Origin: an uncultured Gammaproteobacteria bacterium
GTDB lineage: Bacteria; Pseudomonadota; Gammaproteobacteria; Arenicellales; UBA868
Assembly (NCBI GenBank): GCA_913051905.1
Contig: CAJXBY010000043.1
Span: 1 to 16,889 of the forward strand
Reading direction: 5' to 3'
DNA length: 16,889 bases
How positions within the stretch are numbered: position 1 is the stretch's first letter; the number at the start of each line of letters is the position of its first letter. Made by a program: the position numbers and the translations under genes. The notes under the pieces were generated by a model. It did no database searches. It was not told the DNA's origin and saw nothing but the letters and a program-made list of their open reading frames with translations. This document shows, piece by piece, positions 7,840-14,714 of the stretch.

Positions 7840-9003
7840 ATGAAGGACGAGACAAAACTCGTACACCTCGGAAGGGGTCAGAAAACCTTTGAAGGTACGG
7901 TCAATATGCCCGTATACCGAGCATCGACCATCCTCTCGCCGGATGTTGACAGTTACATTCACCGGTTCGACGGCGAAAAAGCCTTGACGGACATTACCTA
8001 TGGAGCGCGTGGCACGCACAATGCCAGGGCTTTGGCTGAAGCCATCGGGTCGCTCGAAGGCGGGGCGGGTACGGTGGTGACCGCCTCCGGGTTGTCGGCG
8101 ATCACGCTGACACTGGGCGCATTGCTTGACAACGGTGACCACATCCTGCTGACGGACAGTGTTTACGGGCCCACCCGTACTTTTTGTGACAGCGTACTGA
8201 AAAGATACGGCATCACACCGCAGTTTTACGACCCCGGTGTCGGTGCCGGGATTGCAGAGCTGATTCAGCCGAACACCCGGGCGGTGTTCGTGGAAGCGCC
8301 GGGTTCGCTCACCTTTGAAATGCAGGATATCCCGGCGATCACTTCCATCACTAGGGAGCACCAAGTACTCACGGTGATGGATAACACCTGGGCTTCGCCT
8401 CTTTTCTTTCGCCCATTCGAACATGGCGTAGATATCTCGATTCAGGCCGGCACCAAGTACATCGCTGGCCACTCCGACCTGGTGATCGGTACGATTACCT
8501 CTGCATCGGAGTCTGTCCATCGCTCGATCGTCAGTCAGGCACACAATCTGGGTGATGCGCCGGGTCCGGACGACTGTTACTTGGCCCTTCGAGGGTTGCG
8601 TACATTGGCCGTACGACTGGAGCGCCAGCAGGCATCGGCCTTGAAGGTTGCAGAATGGCTCGCGGCCCAGCCGCAGGTGCACCGAGTGCTGTATCCAGCG
8701 CTTGCCGATGATCCCGGCCATGGTATCTGGCAACGGGATTTCAGAGGGGCGTCCAGCTTGTTCGGTCTGGCGCTTCGGTCAGTGGATGAAGACGCAGTCA
8801 AGCGCTGCATCGATTCATTGGCCTACTTCCAGATCGGTTCCTCGTGGGGTGGCTACGAGAGCCTGATCGCATTCAACCATATGCCGGTGGCGCGGGATGT
8901 CGTGTCCTGGACCGAAAAACCGTTCCTCCTGCGTCTGCACATCGGTCTGGAGGACCCGGACGATCTGATCGACGATTTATCCCAGGCCTTGGGCCGGTTG
9001 TAA
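7840..9003 (+). CDS. metC: Cystathionine beta-lyase (PLP, Cys/Met metabolism family)
   Basis: The ATG at 7840 is chosen over an upstream in-frame start at 7687 because AGGGA lies seven bases upstream and homology begins at once with MKDETKLVHLGR. The 387-residue product is a fold-type I PLP enzyme. GxG-type PLP phosphate contacts appear in VTASGLSAI, the ESPGS-like EAPGSLTFEMQDIPAI and DNTWASPLFFRP segments are present, and the Schiff-base lysine is Lys206 in AGTKYIAGHSD. This pattern is that of proteobacterial MetC, which splits cystathionine to homocysteine, pyruvate and ammonia. A C-S lyase acting on other thioethers or cysteine conjugates is possible. It stands alone on its strand between minus-strand genes, but its product homocysteine is the methyl acceptor of the enzyme type encoded at 10016-11143. 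Confidence 0.88.
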   Translation: MKDETKLVHLGRGQKTFEGTVNMPVYRASTILSPDVDSYIHRFDGEKALTDITYGARGTHNARALAEAIGSLEGGAGTVVTASGLSAITLTLGALLDNGDHILLTDSVYGPTRTFCDSVLKRYGITPQFYDPGVGAGIAELIQPNTRAVFVEAPGSLTFEMQDIPAITSITREHQVLTVMDNTWASPLFFRPFEHGVDISIQAGTKYIAGHSDLVIGTITSASESVHRSIVSQAHNLGDAPGPDDCYLALRGLRTLAVRLERQQASALKVAEWLAAQPQVHRVLYPALADDPGHGIWQRDFRGASSLFGLALRSVDEDAVKRCIDSLAYFQIGSSWGGYESLIAFNHMPVARDVVSWTEKPFLLRLHIGLEDPDDLIDDLSQALGRL

Positions 9004-9025
9004 ATCAAGAGCTGTCAGGGCAGCC

Positions 9026-9883
9026 TCATCCCGTTGTTTCCGGTTGCAGGACAAAATCGGAATCGACTTTCCAGAAAGGGCCGTCAAATCCACAGCGCTG
9101 AATCTCGTCCGGGTCTTCGATCTGGTTGAAGGTCCGGATCAGGCTCTCGCGAACGGCGAATACAGCGTCGTCTTCGAGGTGCGGATCGCCTTCGACAAAT
9201 ATGTGGGTCGTCAGTTTGCGGTATCCCGCAGCACTGAGCATGAAATGAATGTGGGCCGGTCGCCAGGCGTTTCGATTCATCTGGCGCAGCATGTCACCGA
9301 CCGGGCCGTCTGTAGGCACCTCGTACGATACGGGTTTAACCGTTTTGAACCAGTAGCGACCATCGTCGCCGGTTGTGAAGATCCCCCGGTTGAGTTCACC
9401 GGTGCCTGTTCTTTGTACATCGTAAAATCCGTCGCCGGCCGTCTGCCAGACGTCGATTCTCGCGCCTGATATCGGGTTGCCCGAAAGATCCAAGATCCGG
9501 CCTGACACCAGTGTCGGTTCGCCGCTACCCGGTAGGGTGTCACCCATCGCCATGTCCGGTGCTGCGGCATGGAACGGGCCGAGCACCGTGGCTTCTGTCG
9601 CGTTGCCTTCGGTCCGGTTGTTGATACTTTCCAGCAGCATGGAAATGCCAAGCGTATCGGACAGCAAAATGAACTCCTGGCGTTTGTCGTCTGAATTCTG
9701 ACCGCACGCAGTCAGAAACTGGATAGTGCGGAACCACTCGTCCATGGTCGGCTCAACATCCCGAACAATTCCGTGCAGATGCCTGATAACTGAAGATATG
9801 ACCTGGAGAAATCGAGGATCTTTGCTTTGTGCCATGCGCTCGATGACCGCATCGGTCGCAACGGCTTCGTTAAAGTTTCGCAT
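9026..9883 (-). CDS. Intradiol ring-cleavage dioxygenase, hydroxyquinol 1,2-dioxygenase type
   Basis: This 285-residue non-heme Fe(III) dioxygenase has an N-terminal helical dimerisation/lipid-binding domain (1-100) and a beta-sandwich catalytic domain. The iron ligands are visible: Tyr154 in DGFYDVQ, Tyr187 in KPVSYEVPTDGPVG, His211 and His213 in RPAHIHF. The spacing matches that recalled for Nocardioides hydroxyquinol 1,2-dioxygenase (164, 197, 221, 223). The GFYDVQ motif in place of the catechol-enzyme GNYSxFD points to hydroxyquinol or substituted catechol substrates, giving maleylacetate. AAGGAGG (9891-9897) seven bases before the ATG is the best SD in the window and suggests high translation. 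It lies 132 bp downstream of the methionine-synthase-like gene on the same strand and converges on metC 22 bp away. No maleylacetate reductase is in the window. Confidence 0.87.
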   Translation of the reverse strand: MRNFNEAVATDAVIERMAQSKDPRFLQVISSVIRHLHGIVRDVEPTMDEWFRTIQFLTACGQNSDDKRQEFILLSDTLGISMLLESINNRTEGNATEATVLGPFHAAAPDMAMGDTLPGSGEPTLVSGRILDLSGNPISGARIDVWQTAGDGFYDVQRTGTGELNRGIFTTGDDGRYWFKTVKPVSYEVPTDGPVGDMLRQMNRNAWRPAHIHFMLSAAGYRKLTTHIFVEGDPHLEDDAVFAVRESLIRTFNQIEDPDEIQRCGFDGPFWKVDSDFVLQPETTG

Positions 9884-10015
9884 TGGTGGCCCTCCTTGAC
9901 ATCGTTTTGATTGTGCCGGTCGATTCTAGATCAATCTCACCGTCAAAGACGGTCGGTACCCTGGGTAACATCACAGCTGGGCCTGAATTCGCCGTTGCCG
10001 GTGCGCGCAATCAGA

Positions 10016-11143
10016 TCAGATGCCACCCCAGATGAGCTCGGCGGTGTTTACCACGAGTTCGAGTTTTCGTTTCTGTTCGTCTTCTGTCAGGGTGTTGCCT
10101 TCCTCAGTGGAGGCGAATCCGCACTGGGGCGCAATTCCCAGCTGGTCAAGGTCGACAAATTTCGAGGCTTCATCGAATTTGCGGCCGAGGGCATCGGGTT
10201 CTTCCAGTTCTCCCGACTTGGTCGTAACGAAACCTGCCATCACTCTCTGTTGACCTTTGGACAACAGGCGCAGGGGAGCCAAGCCGCCCGCACGTTGGGT
10301 GTCGTACTCCAGGAAGAAAACATCTATTCCGGTCTGGTTGAATACGGTATCAGCTACCGGGTCATAGGCGCCCTGTGCCATCCAGGTCGACTGAAAGTTT
10401 CCGCGACAAAGGTGCATGGCAATGGTCATGTCGTCTGGTCGGTCCTTGATCGCGTCGTGCATCATCTGCGCGTACTGGGCAACCAGCCAGTCGGGATCCT
10501 GACCCAGGGTTTTCTTCTCTTCACGGATTTTGGCGTCACAGAGGTAGGCAAAGAAGATGTCGTCCATCTGCAGATACCGACAGCCTGCGGCATAAAAAGC
10601 TTTGACTGCTTTCGCATAGGTTGAGGTGATATCTGCGAACAGTACCTCAGGATCGGAGTATTCGGCAGGCAGAATGTCTGCCGCAGCAGTCCGAAAATGA
10701 CAGCAACTTGGCCCCGGAATTGATATCTTGGGCTGAACTTCGGCGACCGATGCCAGGTACTTGAAGTGTGAAAGCATGGGATGATCGTCGGGAAAATCCA
10801 GTTTACCGGCAATCGTCGGGAAAATAGGTCGAAGGACAGCTCCCGAGAACTTAAGTCCCTGCTCACGCTCGACCAGCTCAAAACCACTCAAGTGCCCCAT
10901 GAAGTCGTAGTGCCAGAATGAACGACGGTACTCTCCGTCCGTCACCGCCCTGAGACCGGCTGCCTGTTGCATGACGACGGCTTGGCGAATGGCTTCGTCT
11001 TCGATCTTTGCAAGGGACGCAGAGTCCATGCTGCCGTCTTCTAGGCAGGCTTTGCGGGCCTCTTTGACCACCTGCGGCCTCAACAGGCTGCCGACATGAT
11101 CGGCTCTGAATAGGGGTTTCTGGTTCTGCAATCGAGAGTGCAC
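10016..11143 (-). CDS. Cobalamin-independent methionine synthase (MetE C-terminal domain)-like methyltransferase
   Basis: This is a single-barrel protein resembling the C-terminal half of MetE. It starts KPLFRADHVGSLLRPQ and has TDGEYRR, QMDD and the full zinc site. In numbering from the GTG at 11143 the ligands are His244 and Cys246 (HLCRGN), Glu279 (FFLEYD) and Cys341 (PQCGFAS). An in-frame extension up to a GTG at 11263 adds 40 residues with no family resemblance, so 11143 is preferred, though neither start has a good SD. MetE-type proteins transfer a methyl group to a zinc-bound thiol, classically homocysteine. Short homologues of this type use varied methyl donors, and related proteins handle epoxide-CoM chemistry. 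Placed before an intradiol dioxygenase and near metC, it could accept methyl groups released from a methoxylated or methylated substrate. That role is inference. Confidence 0.75.
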   Translation of the reverse strand: MHSRLQNQKPLFRADHVGSLLRPQVVKEARKACLEDGSMDSASLAKIEDEAIRQAVVMQQAAGLRAVTDGEYRRSFWHYDFMGHLSGFELVEREQGLKFSGAVLRPIFPTIAGKLDFPDDHPMLSHFKYLASVAEVQPKISIPGPSCCHFRTAAADILPAEYSDPEVLFADITSTYAKAVKAFYAAGCRYLQMDDIFFAYLCDAKIREEKKTLGQDPDWLVAQYAQMMHDAIKDRPDDMTIAMHLCRGNFQSTWMAQGAYDPVADTVFNQTGIDVFFLEYDTQRAGGLAPLRLLSKGQQRVMAGFVTTKSGELEEPDALGRKFDEASKFVDLDQLGIAPQCGFASTEEGNTLTEDEQKRKLELVVNTAELIWGGI

Positions 11144-11412
11144 TTGGGCTTGCAGCAGTGAACTGGCATTAAACGTTACCCGGTGGCTGGCGGTCAACTG
11201 GCTGCAGGACGGGATCAAATGAACCGGCAGCGTCAAATGGATCAGTTTGGATAAAAGACACACCGCGCGGTTCCACGAGGGAGTGGTGGGTTGTCTACCG
11301 TCTGAATAACCCGTTTAGAATGTGCCTTCATTGACCAACTGCCGTATCCGTCAGGGTGAACCCATGAAGGGCTCACCAAACTGTGCGCCAGGAATAGATC
11401 CGGAAGACCCGT
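11144..11412. promoter_or_regulatory. Divergent region upstream of the TRAP transporter
   Basis: These 269 bp lie between the methionine-synthase-like gene and the TRAP permease. A possible sigma-70 promoter towards the transporter is TTGTCT (11291-11296) with TAGAAT (11316-11321), spacer 19, or TTTAGA at spacer 17. An imperfect dyad follows at 11355-11377 and an SD, GGAAG at 11401-11405, precedes ATG 11413. The left 120 bp could alternatively encode an N-terminal extension of the minus-strand gene. Confidence 0.35.
11355..11377. repeat. Imperfect inverted repeat in the TRAP leader, candidate operator or RNA hairpin
   Basis: GGTGAACCC (11355-11363) and GGGCTCACC (11369-11377) pair at eight of nine positions around ATGAA. 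It lies downstream of the possible promoter and 36 bp before the permease start, so it could act as an operator or a leader hairpin. Confidence 0.35.
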
Positions 11413-13305
11413 ATGAACAGCAGACTGTCAGGGCGGATGATGCAACAGGTGGCAGGTGGTATTGGACTGCTTTTCTCCTGTTTCATCATCTACTCGATCA
11501 TTATTGCTCTGATAGACGAGGCCGATCTGCGGTTTATCGCCGTTGCTGTAGGGTTTGTGGTCGCTCTGACGGGGCATCCGCTAGCAGAGAGGATCAAAGC
11601 CGATCAGTGGCGATGGGTCGGGTGGGTCATCGACGTTTTCCTGGTCGCCGCGTTCTGTTACTCAGCCTGGTGGTTTTTCGAAGTGAAGGAGGAGTTGTGG
11701 ACCGGGTTCTATATTGGAACGCCAGCAAATATATCCGCTGGCGCACTAGGTCTTGTCGGCTTGCTCGAGGCAACCCGTCGAGTCTGGGGCTGGTCGTTGG
11801 TTATTCTCGCTGTATTTTTCGTCTCCTTTGGTTTTGCAGGCCCACATCTTCCCGGAATGCTTCAGCATTTCGGAATGGACCTCAGTAATTTTATGCAGAT
11901 CGCGTGGTACTCCTTTGACGGGGTCTTTGGCCGTGTCACCGGACTGGTTTTCAATACTGTTCTGGTTTTTCTGATCCTGGGTGCAATGCTGAGTCAGACC
12001 GGCGCCGGAGACAGTCTTATCAGAATATCCACGGCATTGACGGCTCGAATTCGGGGTGGGGCGGCTCATGCGGCCATTGTCGCCAGCGCGTTGTTCGGCA
12101 TGATGAGCGGATCCGTCGCTGCGAACATCGCTGGAACGGGTGTATTCACCATCCCCATGATCAAGAAACAGGGGTTTTCAAATAACTTTGCCGGTGCAGT
12201 CGAAGCCTCCGCCTCCTCTGGCGGTCAGTTGACACCTCCGATCATGGCTGCCGCAGTGTTTGTGATGGCCGACTTGCTGGGCGAACCCTACCTGCTGCTG
12301 ATCGCTGCAGCGGCTCTGCCGGCGCTTTTCAAATACATCAGCCTGTTTGCCCAGGTGTATGGGGAAGCGCTACGGATGGGCGACGAATCCGTCAGCACTG
12401 AAGAGATACCGGCCCTTGGCCGGCGTGACTGGCTCAATGCGCTGCTGTTTGTCTTACCGCTGACTGCACTAATGGCCGCTTTTCTGTTGGGCTATTCCCC
12501 TTCTATGGCAGGGTTCATCGGATTGATGATGGCGTTCGCGATGGGACTTGTACTCAGTCCGGACTTCAGGCGACAACCCATGAAGATCGCCAAGGCCTTT
12601 TCGTCGGGAGGCACTTCAGCGGCGAATATCATGGTTGCGGTCGCAACCATTGGCATCGTCCTCGGGGTCGTCAATGAGACAGGCATCGCAATCCGTTTTG
12701 CCATCGCAATTTCTTCGTTTGGAGAAAGTTATCTGATCGTTGCTCTGTTGCTGGCAATGTTGGGTGCACTGATACTTGGTATGGGATTGCCGACGCTGCC
12801 CGCGTATCTCATCATAGCGATAATGATTGCCCCAGCCATTATCAAGGCCGGTGTCGATCCGATTGCAGCACATATGTTTGTACTGTATTACGCGGTTTAT
12901 TCCTCGATTGTGCCGCCGATTGCATACGGTTGTTACGTTGCCGCACCCATCGCGGGTGGCTATCCAATGGCAACATCATTGGTTGCGCTTCGTCTATCAG
13001 TGATCGGACTGTTGGTTCCTTATGTTTTTGTTTATTCGCCATCACTGTTGTTGATCGTTGACGGATTCACATGGAGCGAATTGGCCGGAACAGTGGTTCG
13101 ATTGACTATGGCTATATGGATGTTTGCGGTGTCTTTTGCCGGTGTTGATCCTGTCACGGGACGTCTTTCGATGTCTCACCGATTTGTCCGGTTAATTCTT
13201 GGTGTAGGTGCTCTATGGCCCGTCGCCATGATCTGGATTCCCGCTGTAATGTTGGCAATTCTTGTCACCTTGTTTTCCCGTATGCGCCGAGTACGATCGA
13301 ATTGA
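11413..13305 (+). CDS. TRAP transporter fused permease (DctQ-DctM type)
   Basis: This 630-residue membrane protein fuses a small DctQ-like N-terminal part (about 1-170, four membrane spans) to a large DctM-like permease (about 175-620). Family signatures include GMMSGSVAANIAGTG, EASASSGGQLTPPIMAAAVF, GMGLPTLPAYLIIAIMIAP and SSIVPPIAYGCYVAAPIAGG. Such fused subunits pair with TAXI-type periplasmic binding proteins, and one follows at 13523. The complex would use an ion gradient to import an organic acid across the inner membrane. GGAAG seven bases upstream supports ATG 11413. The location inside a catabolic cluster suggests the imported acid is the aromatic substrate or a precursor, but TAXI systems also carry glutamate and dicarboxylates, so the ligand is open. 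Confidence 0.92.
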   Translation: MNSRLSGRMMQQVAGGIGLLFSCFIIYSIIIALIDEADLRFIAVAVGFVVALTGHPLAERIKADQWRWVGWVIDVFLVAAFCYSAWWFFEVKEELWTGFYIGTPANISAGALGLVGLLEATRRVWGWSLVILAVFFVSFGFAGPHLPGMLQHFGMDLSNFMQIAWYSFDGVFGRVTGLVFNTVLVFLILGAMLSQTGAGDSLIRISTALTARIRGGAAHAAIVASALFGMMSGSVAANIAGTGVFTIPMIKKQGFSNNFAGAVEASASSGGQLTPPIMAAAVFVMADLLGEPYLLLIAAAALPALFKYISLFAQVYGEALRMGDESVSTEEIPALGRRDWLNALLFVLPLTALMAAFLLGYSPSMAGFIGLMMAFAMGLVLSPDFRRQPMKIAKAFSSGGTSAANIMVAVATIGIVLGVVNETGIAIRFAIAISSFGESYLIVALLLAMLGALILGMGLPTLPAYLIIAIMIAPAIIKAGVDPIAAHMFVLYYAVYSSIVPPIAYGCYVAAPIAGGYPMATSLVALRLSVIGLLVPYVFVYSPSLLLIVDGFTWSELAGTVVRLTMAIWMFAVSFAGVDPVTGRLSMSHRFVRLILGVGALWPVAMIWIPAVMLAILVTLFSRMRRVRSN

Positions 13306-13522
13306 TCTAAAAAAATAGACCGTGCTACGGCACTCGGTACCCGTGACCCAATGGCGAATGCACAGAATAATTAACCGATGGTCAGTCGCTTTCGGAGCAA
13401 TCCGTTGACTAATTGACTGCGAGATTCTCTTCTGCGACTATGAACGCGCACTGGGCTTTACTGAGCCCAGGCTTTTCGTTCATTGCATAATTTAAAAACA
13501 GACATAGAACAGAGGATGGAAA
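13306..13522. promoter_or_regulatory. Structured spacer between TRAP permease and binding protein
   Basis: These 217 bp carry no plausible gene. They hold a nested hairpin at 13440-13483 (listed separately), a small bulged hairpin near 13319-13338 and a CATAAT hexamer (13486-13491) that might be a -10 for separate transcription of the binding-protein gene; no good -35 was found for it. GAGG at 13512-13515 is the SD for the next gene. Confidence 0.4.
13440..13483 (+). repeat. Nested inverted repeat / RNA hairpin upstream of the binding-protein gene
   Basis: The outer arms ATGAACG (13440-13446) and CGTTCAT (13477-13483) and the inner arms CTGGGCT (13451-13457) and AGCCCAG (13464-13470) are perfect complements. 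The loop is TTACTG and the internal loop is asymmetric (4 and 6 nt). It ends 39 bp before the binding-protein ATG. It could stabilise the downstream mRNA, act as a weak attenuator or be an operator. Confidence 0.5.
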
Positions 13523-14524
13523 ATGAAATTTACTAAGCTCCTGAGTACTTTTATGGGTGCCATAGCTTTTGTTATTGCATCTAGCGCCCAAGCTGAACTC
13601 TATAGAGTGACATCAATAGCGCCGGGCATGTCGCCCTTTGTGGTCAATACCGCCATCGCCAAAGTTGTTGGAAAGCATGTCCCTGGCGTCGACATGCAGG
13701 TTCGAGCCACGGGGGCCGCAACCCGGCATGTCGTTGAGGCGGCCCAAGGCAAAGTCGACTTTTTCTTTAATTCTGGAACCATCAACTGGTTGATGGTCAA
13801 GAACCTCGGGCCCTACAAGAAAATGGAAAATGCGCCGGAGCTCGAAAAAAATCTGGGCATGATTTTCAACTACGAAATTGGTCCGTACCACTACATCACC
13901 CGTGCCGACAGCGGAATTGAAAAACTCGAGGATATTGCGGGTAGAAAGGTATTCGCCGGTCCTCCAGGCGGCGCCGCCAAACGGGTCTGCCTGGGCAATA
14001 TCAAGCTGACAACGGGTCTGGAGGGTGGTAAAGACTTCGAAGCAGTCGATTTCGGTTTTGATGCCGCTATTCAGGCCTTTCAGGATGACAAGATTGATGT
14101 GATTGTTCTATCGACCAACTTTCCCAGTTCTTCCGTTAGTCAGTTTGCGCTCACCAAGAAGATTCGACTGCTGGATATCGATACCGACAAGATCTCGTCG
14201 ACGTGGAAATCCTTCATGAGTGCAACCGTGGTCGAGATACCACCGGATGCCTATGGCGATAATCAGGTCAACACCAGTTCAGTGTCTACCCATGGGGCTT
14301 TGGTTAACTTCTCTGCCCGCATGGACCTGGACGAGGAAGTGGTCTATCAGGTGACCAAAGCAATCTGGGAAAATGTTGAGGAATTACACGAAGCTGCGGC
14401 CTGGATGAAGGACACGGTGTCGCTGGATAAAGCCCTTGATTTCATTCCAAGCCGTCTCCACCCCGGAGCGGAAAGGTATTACAGGGAAATCGGTATGACG
14501 ATTCCAGAGCCGACAACCTATTAG
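13523..14524 (+). CDS. TAXI-family TRAP transporter periplasmic solute-binding protein
   Basis: This 333-residue protein begins with a Sec signal peptide (basic MKFTK, hydrophobic core, cleavage after SAQA at residue 24). The mature part has the TAXI fold: SIAPGMSPFVVNTAIAKVVG, the ligand-shell stretch RATGAATRHVVEAAQGKVDF, and IAGRKVFAGPPGGAAKR at about 150-165. It should capture the substrate in the periplasm and hand it to the fused permease encoded just upstream. SD GAGG sits seven bases before the ATG. The strong terminator at 14554-14589 ends the unit. The 217-bp structured gap to the permease may let this subunit be made in excess, as binding proteins usually are. Ligand identity cannot be read from sequence. 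Confidence 0.92.
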   Translation: MKFTKLLSTFMGAIAFVIASSAQAELYRVTSIAPGMSPFVVNTAIAKVVGKHVPGVDMQVRATGAATRHVVEAAQGKVDFFFNSGTINWLMVKNLGPYKKMENAPELEKNLGMIFNYEIGPYHYITRADSGIEKLEDIAGRKVFAGPPGGAAKRVCLGNIKLTTGLEGGKDFEAVDFGFDAAIQAFQDDKIDVIVLSTNFPSSSVSQFALTKKIRLLDIDTDKISSTWKSFMSATVVEIPPDAYGDNQVNTSSVSTHGALVNFSARMDLDEEVVYQVTKAIWENVEELHEAAAWMKDTVSLDKALDFIPSRLHPGAERYYREIGMTIPEPTTY

Positions 14525-14553
14525 ACGACTACAGAATAATCAGTCAAACGTGG

Positions 14554-14589
14554 ACCTTCCGGGCCTTATGGCCCGGAAGGTGTTTTTTT
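14554..14589 (+). terminator. Strong Rho-independent terminator after the TRAP operon
   Basis: A perfect 12-bp stem, ACCTTCCGGGCC (14554-14565) with GGCCCGGAAGGT (14570-14581), encloses a TTAT loop. It is followed after one G by seven T residues (14583-14589). The stop of the binding-protein gene is 29 bp upstream. There is no matching A-tract for the opposite strand, so it serves the plus-strand operon. Confidence 0.95.
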
Positions 14590-14714
14590 GAGGTCTTGGT
14601 CTACTGCAAGGCAAAGTCTTCTCCTTGATTAACTTCCTTCCGAATCGGGCAGGTCACTGCTGCGGGAGTACAGAGTTCGTGTTCACCGGGTGCCTGTAAT
14701 CAGCTAAGACCTTT

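Noticed and set aside
7037..7843. 268-residue open frame on the plus strand opposite the TauE-like gene
   Set aside because: Its product is low-complexity, rich in Arg, Gln, Asp and Gly without any fold signature, and it mirrors a clear membrane protein gene on the other strand.
7825..8733. 302-residue minus-strand open frame across metC
   Set aside because: It overlaps the conserved PLP enzyme completely; its composition is typical of an antisense shadow.
9004..9030. Terminator hairpin between metC and the intradiol dioxygenase
   Set aside because: Only a four-base GCTG/CAGC stem with no T-tract is present, partly inside the dioxygenase gene end.
9911..10624. 237-residue plus-strand open frame opposite the MetE-like gene
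   Set aside because: It is antisense to the zinc-site region of a recognised protein and shows no domain.
11144..11263. 40-residue N-terminal extension of the MetE-like protein
   Set aside because: No resemblance to family N-termini, which begin close to FRADHVGSLLR; the stretch more likely serves as leader or promoter DNA, though the start remains uncertain.
11322..11888. 188-residue open frame at the start of the TRAP operon
   Set aside because: It overlaps the permease gene in another frame, becomes Arg/Ser/Cys-rich and lacks membrane or soluble domain features.
13451..13480. Intrinsic terminator after the TRAP permease
   Set aside because: The CTGGGCT/AGCCCAG hairpin is followed by GCTTTTCG, too short a T-run, and the Ts fall in the internal loop of a larger stem.
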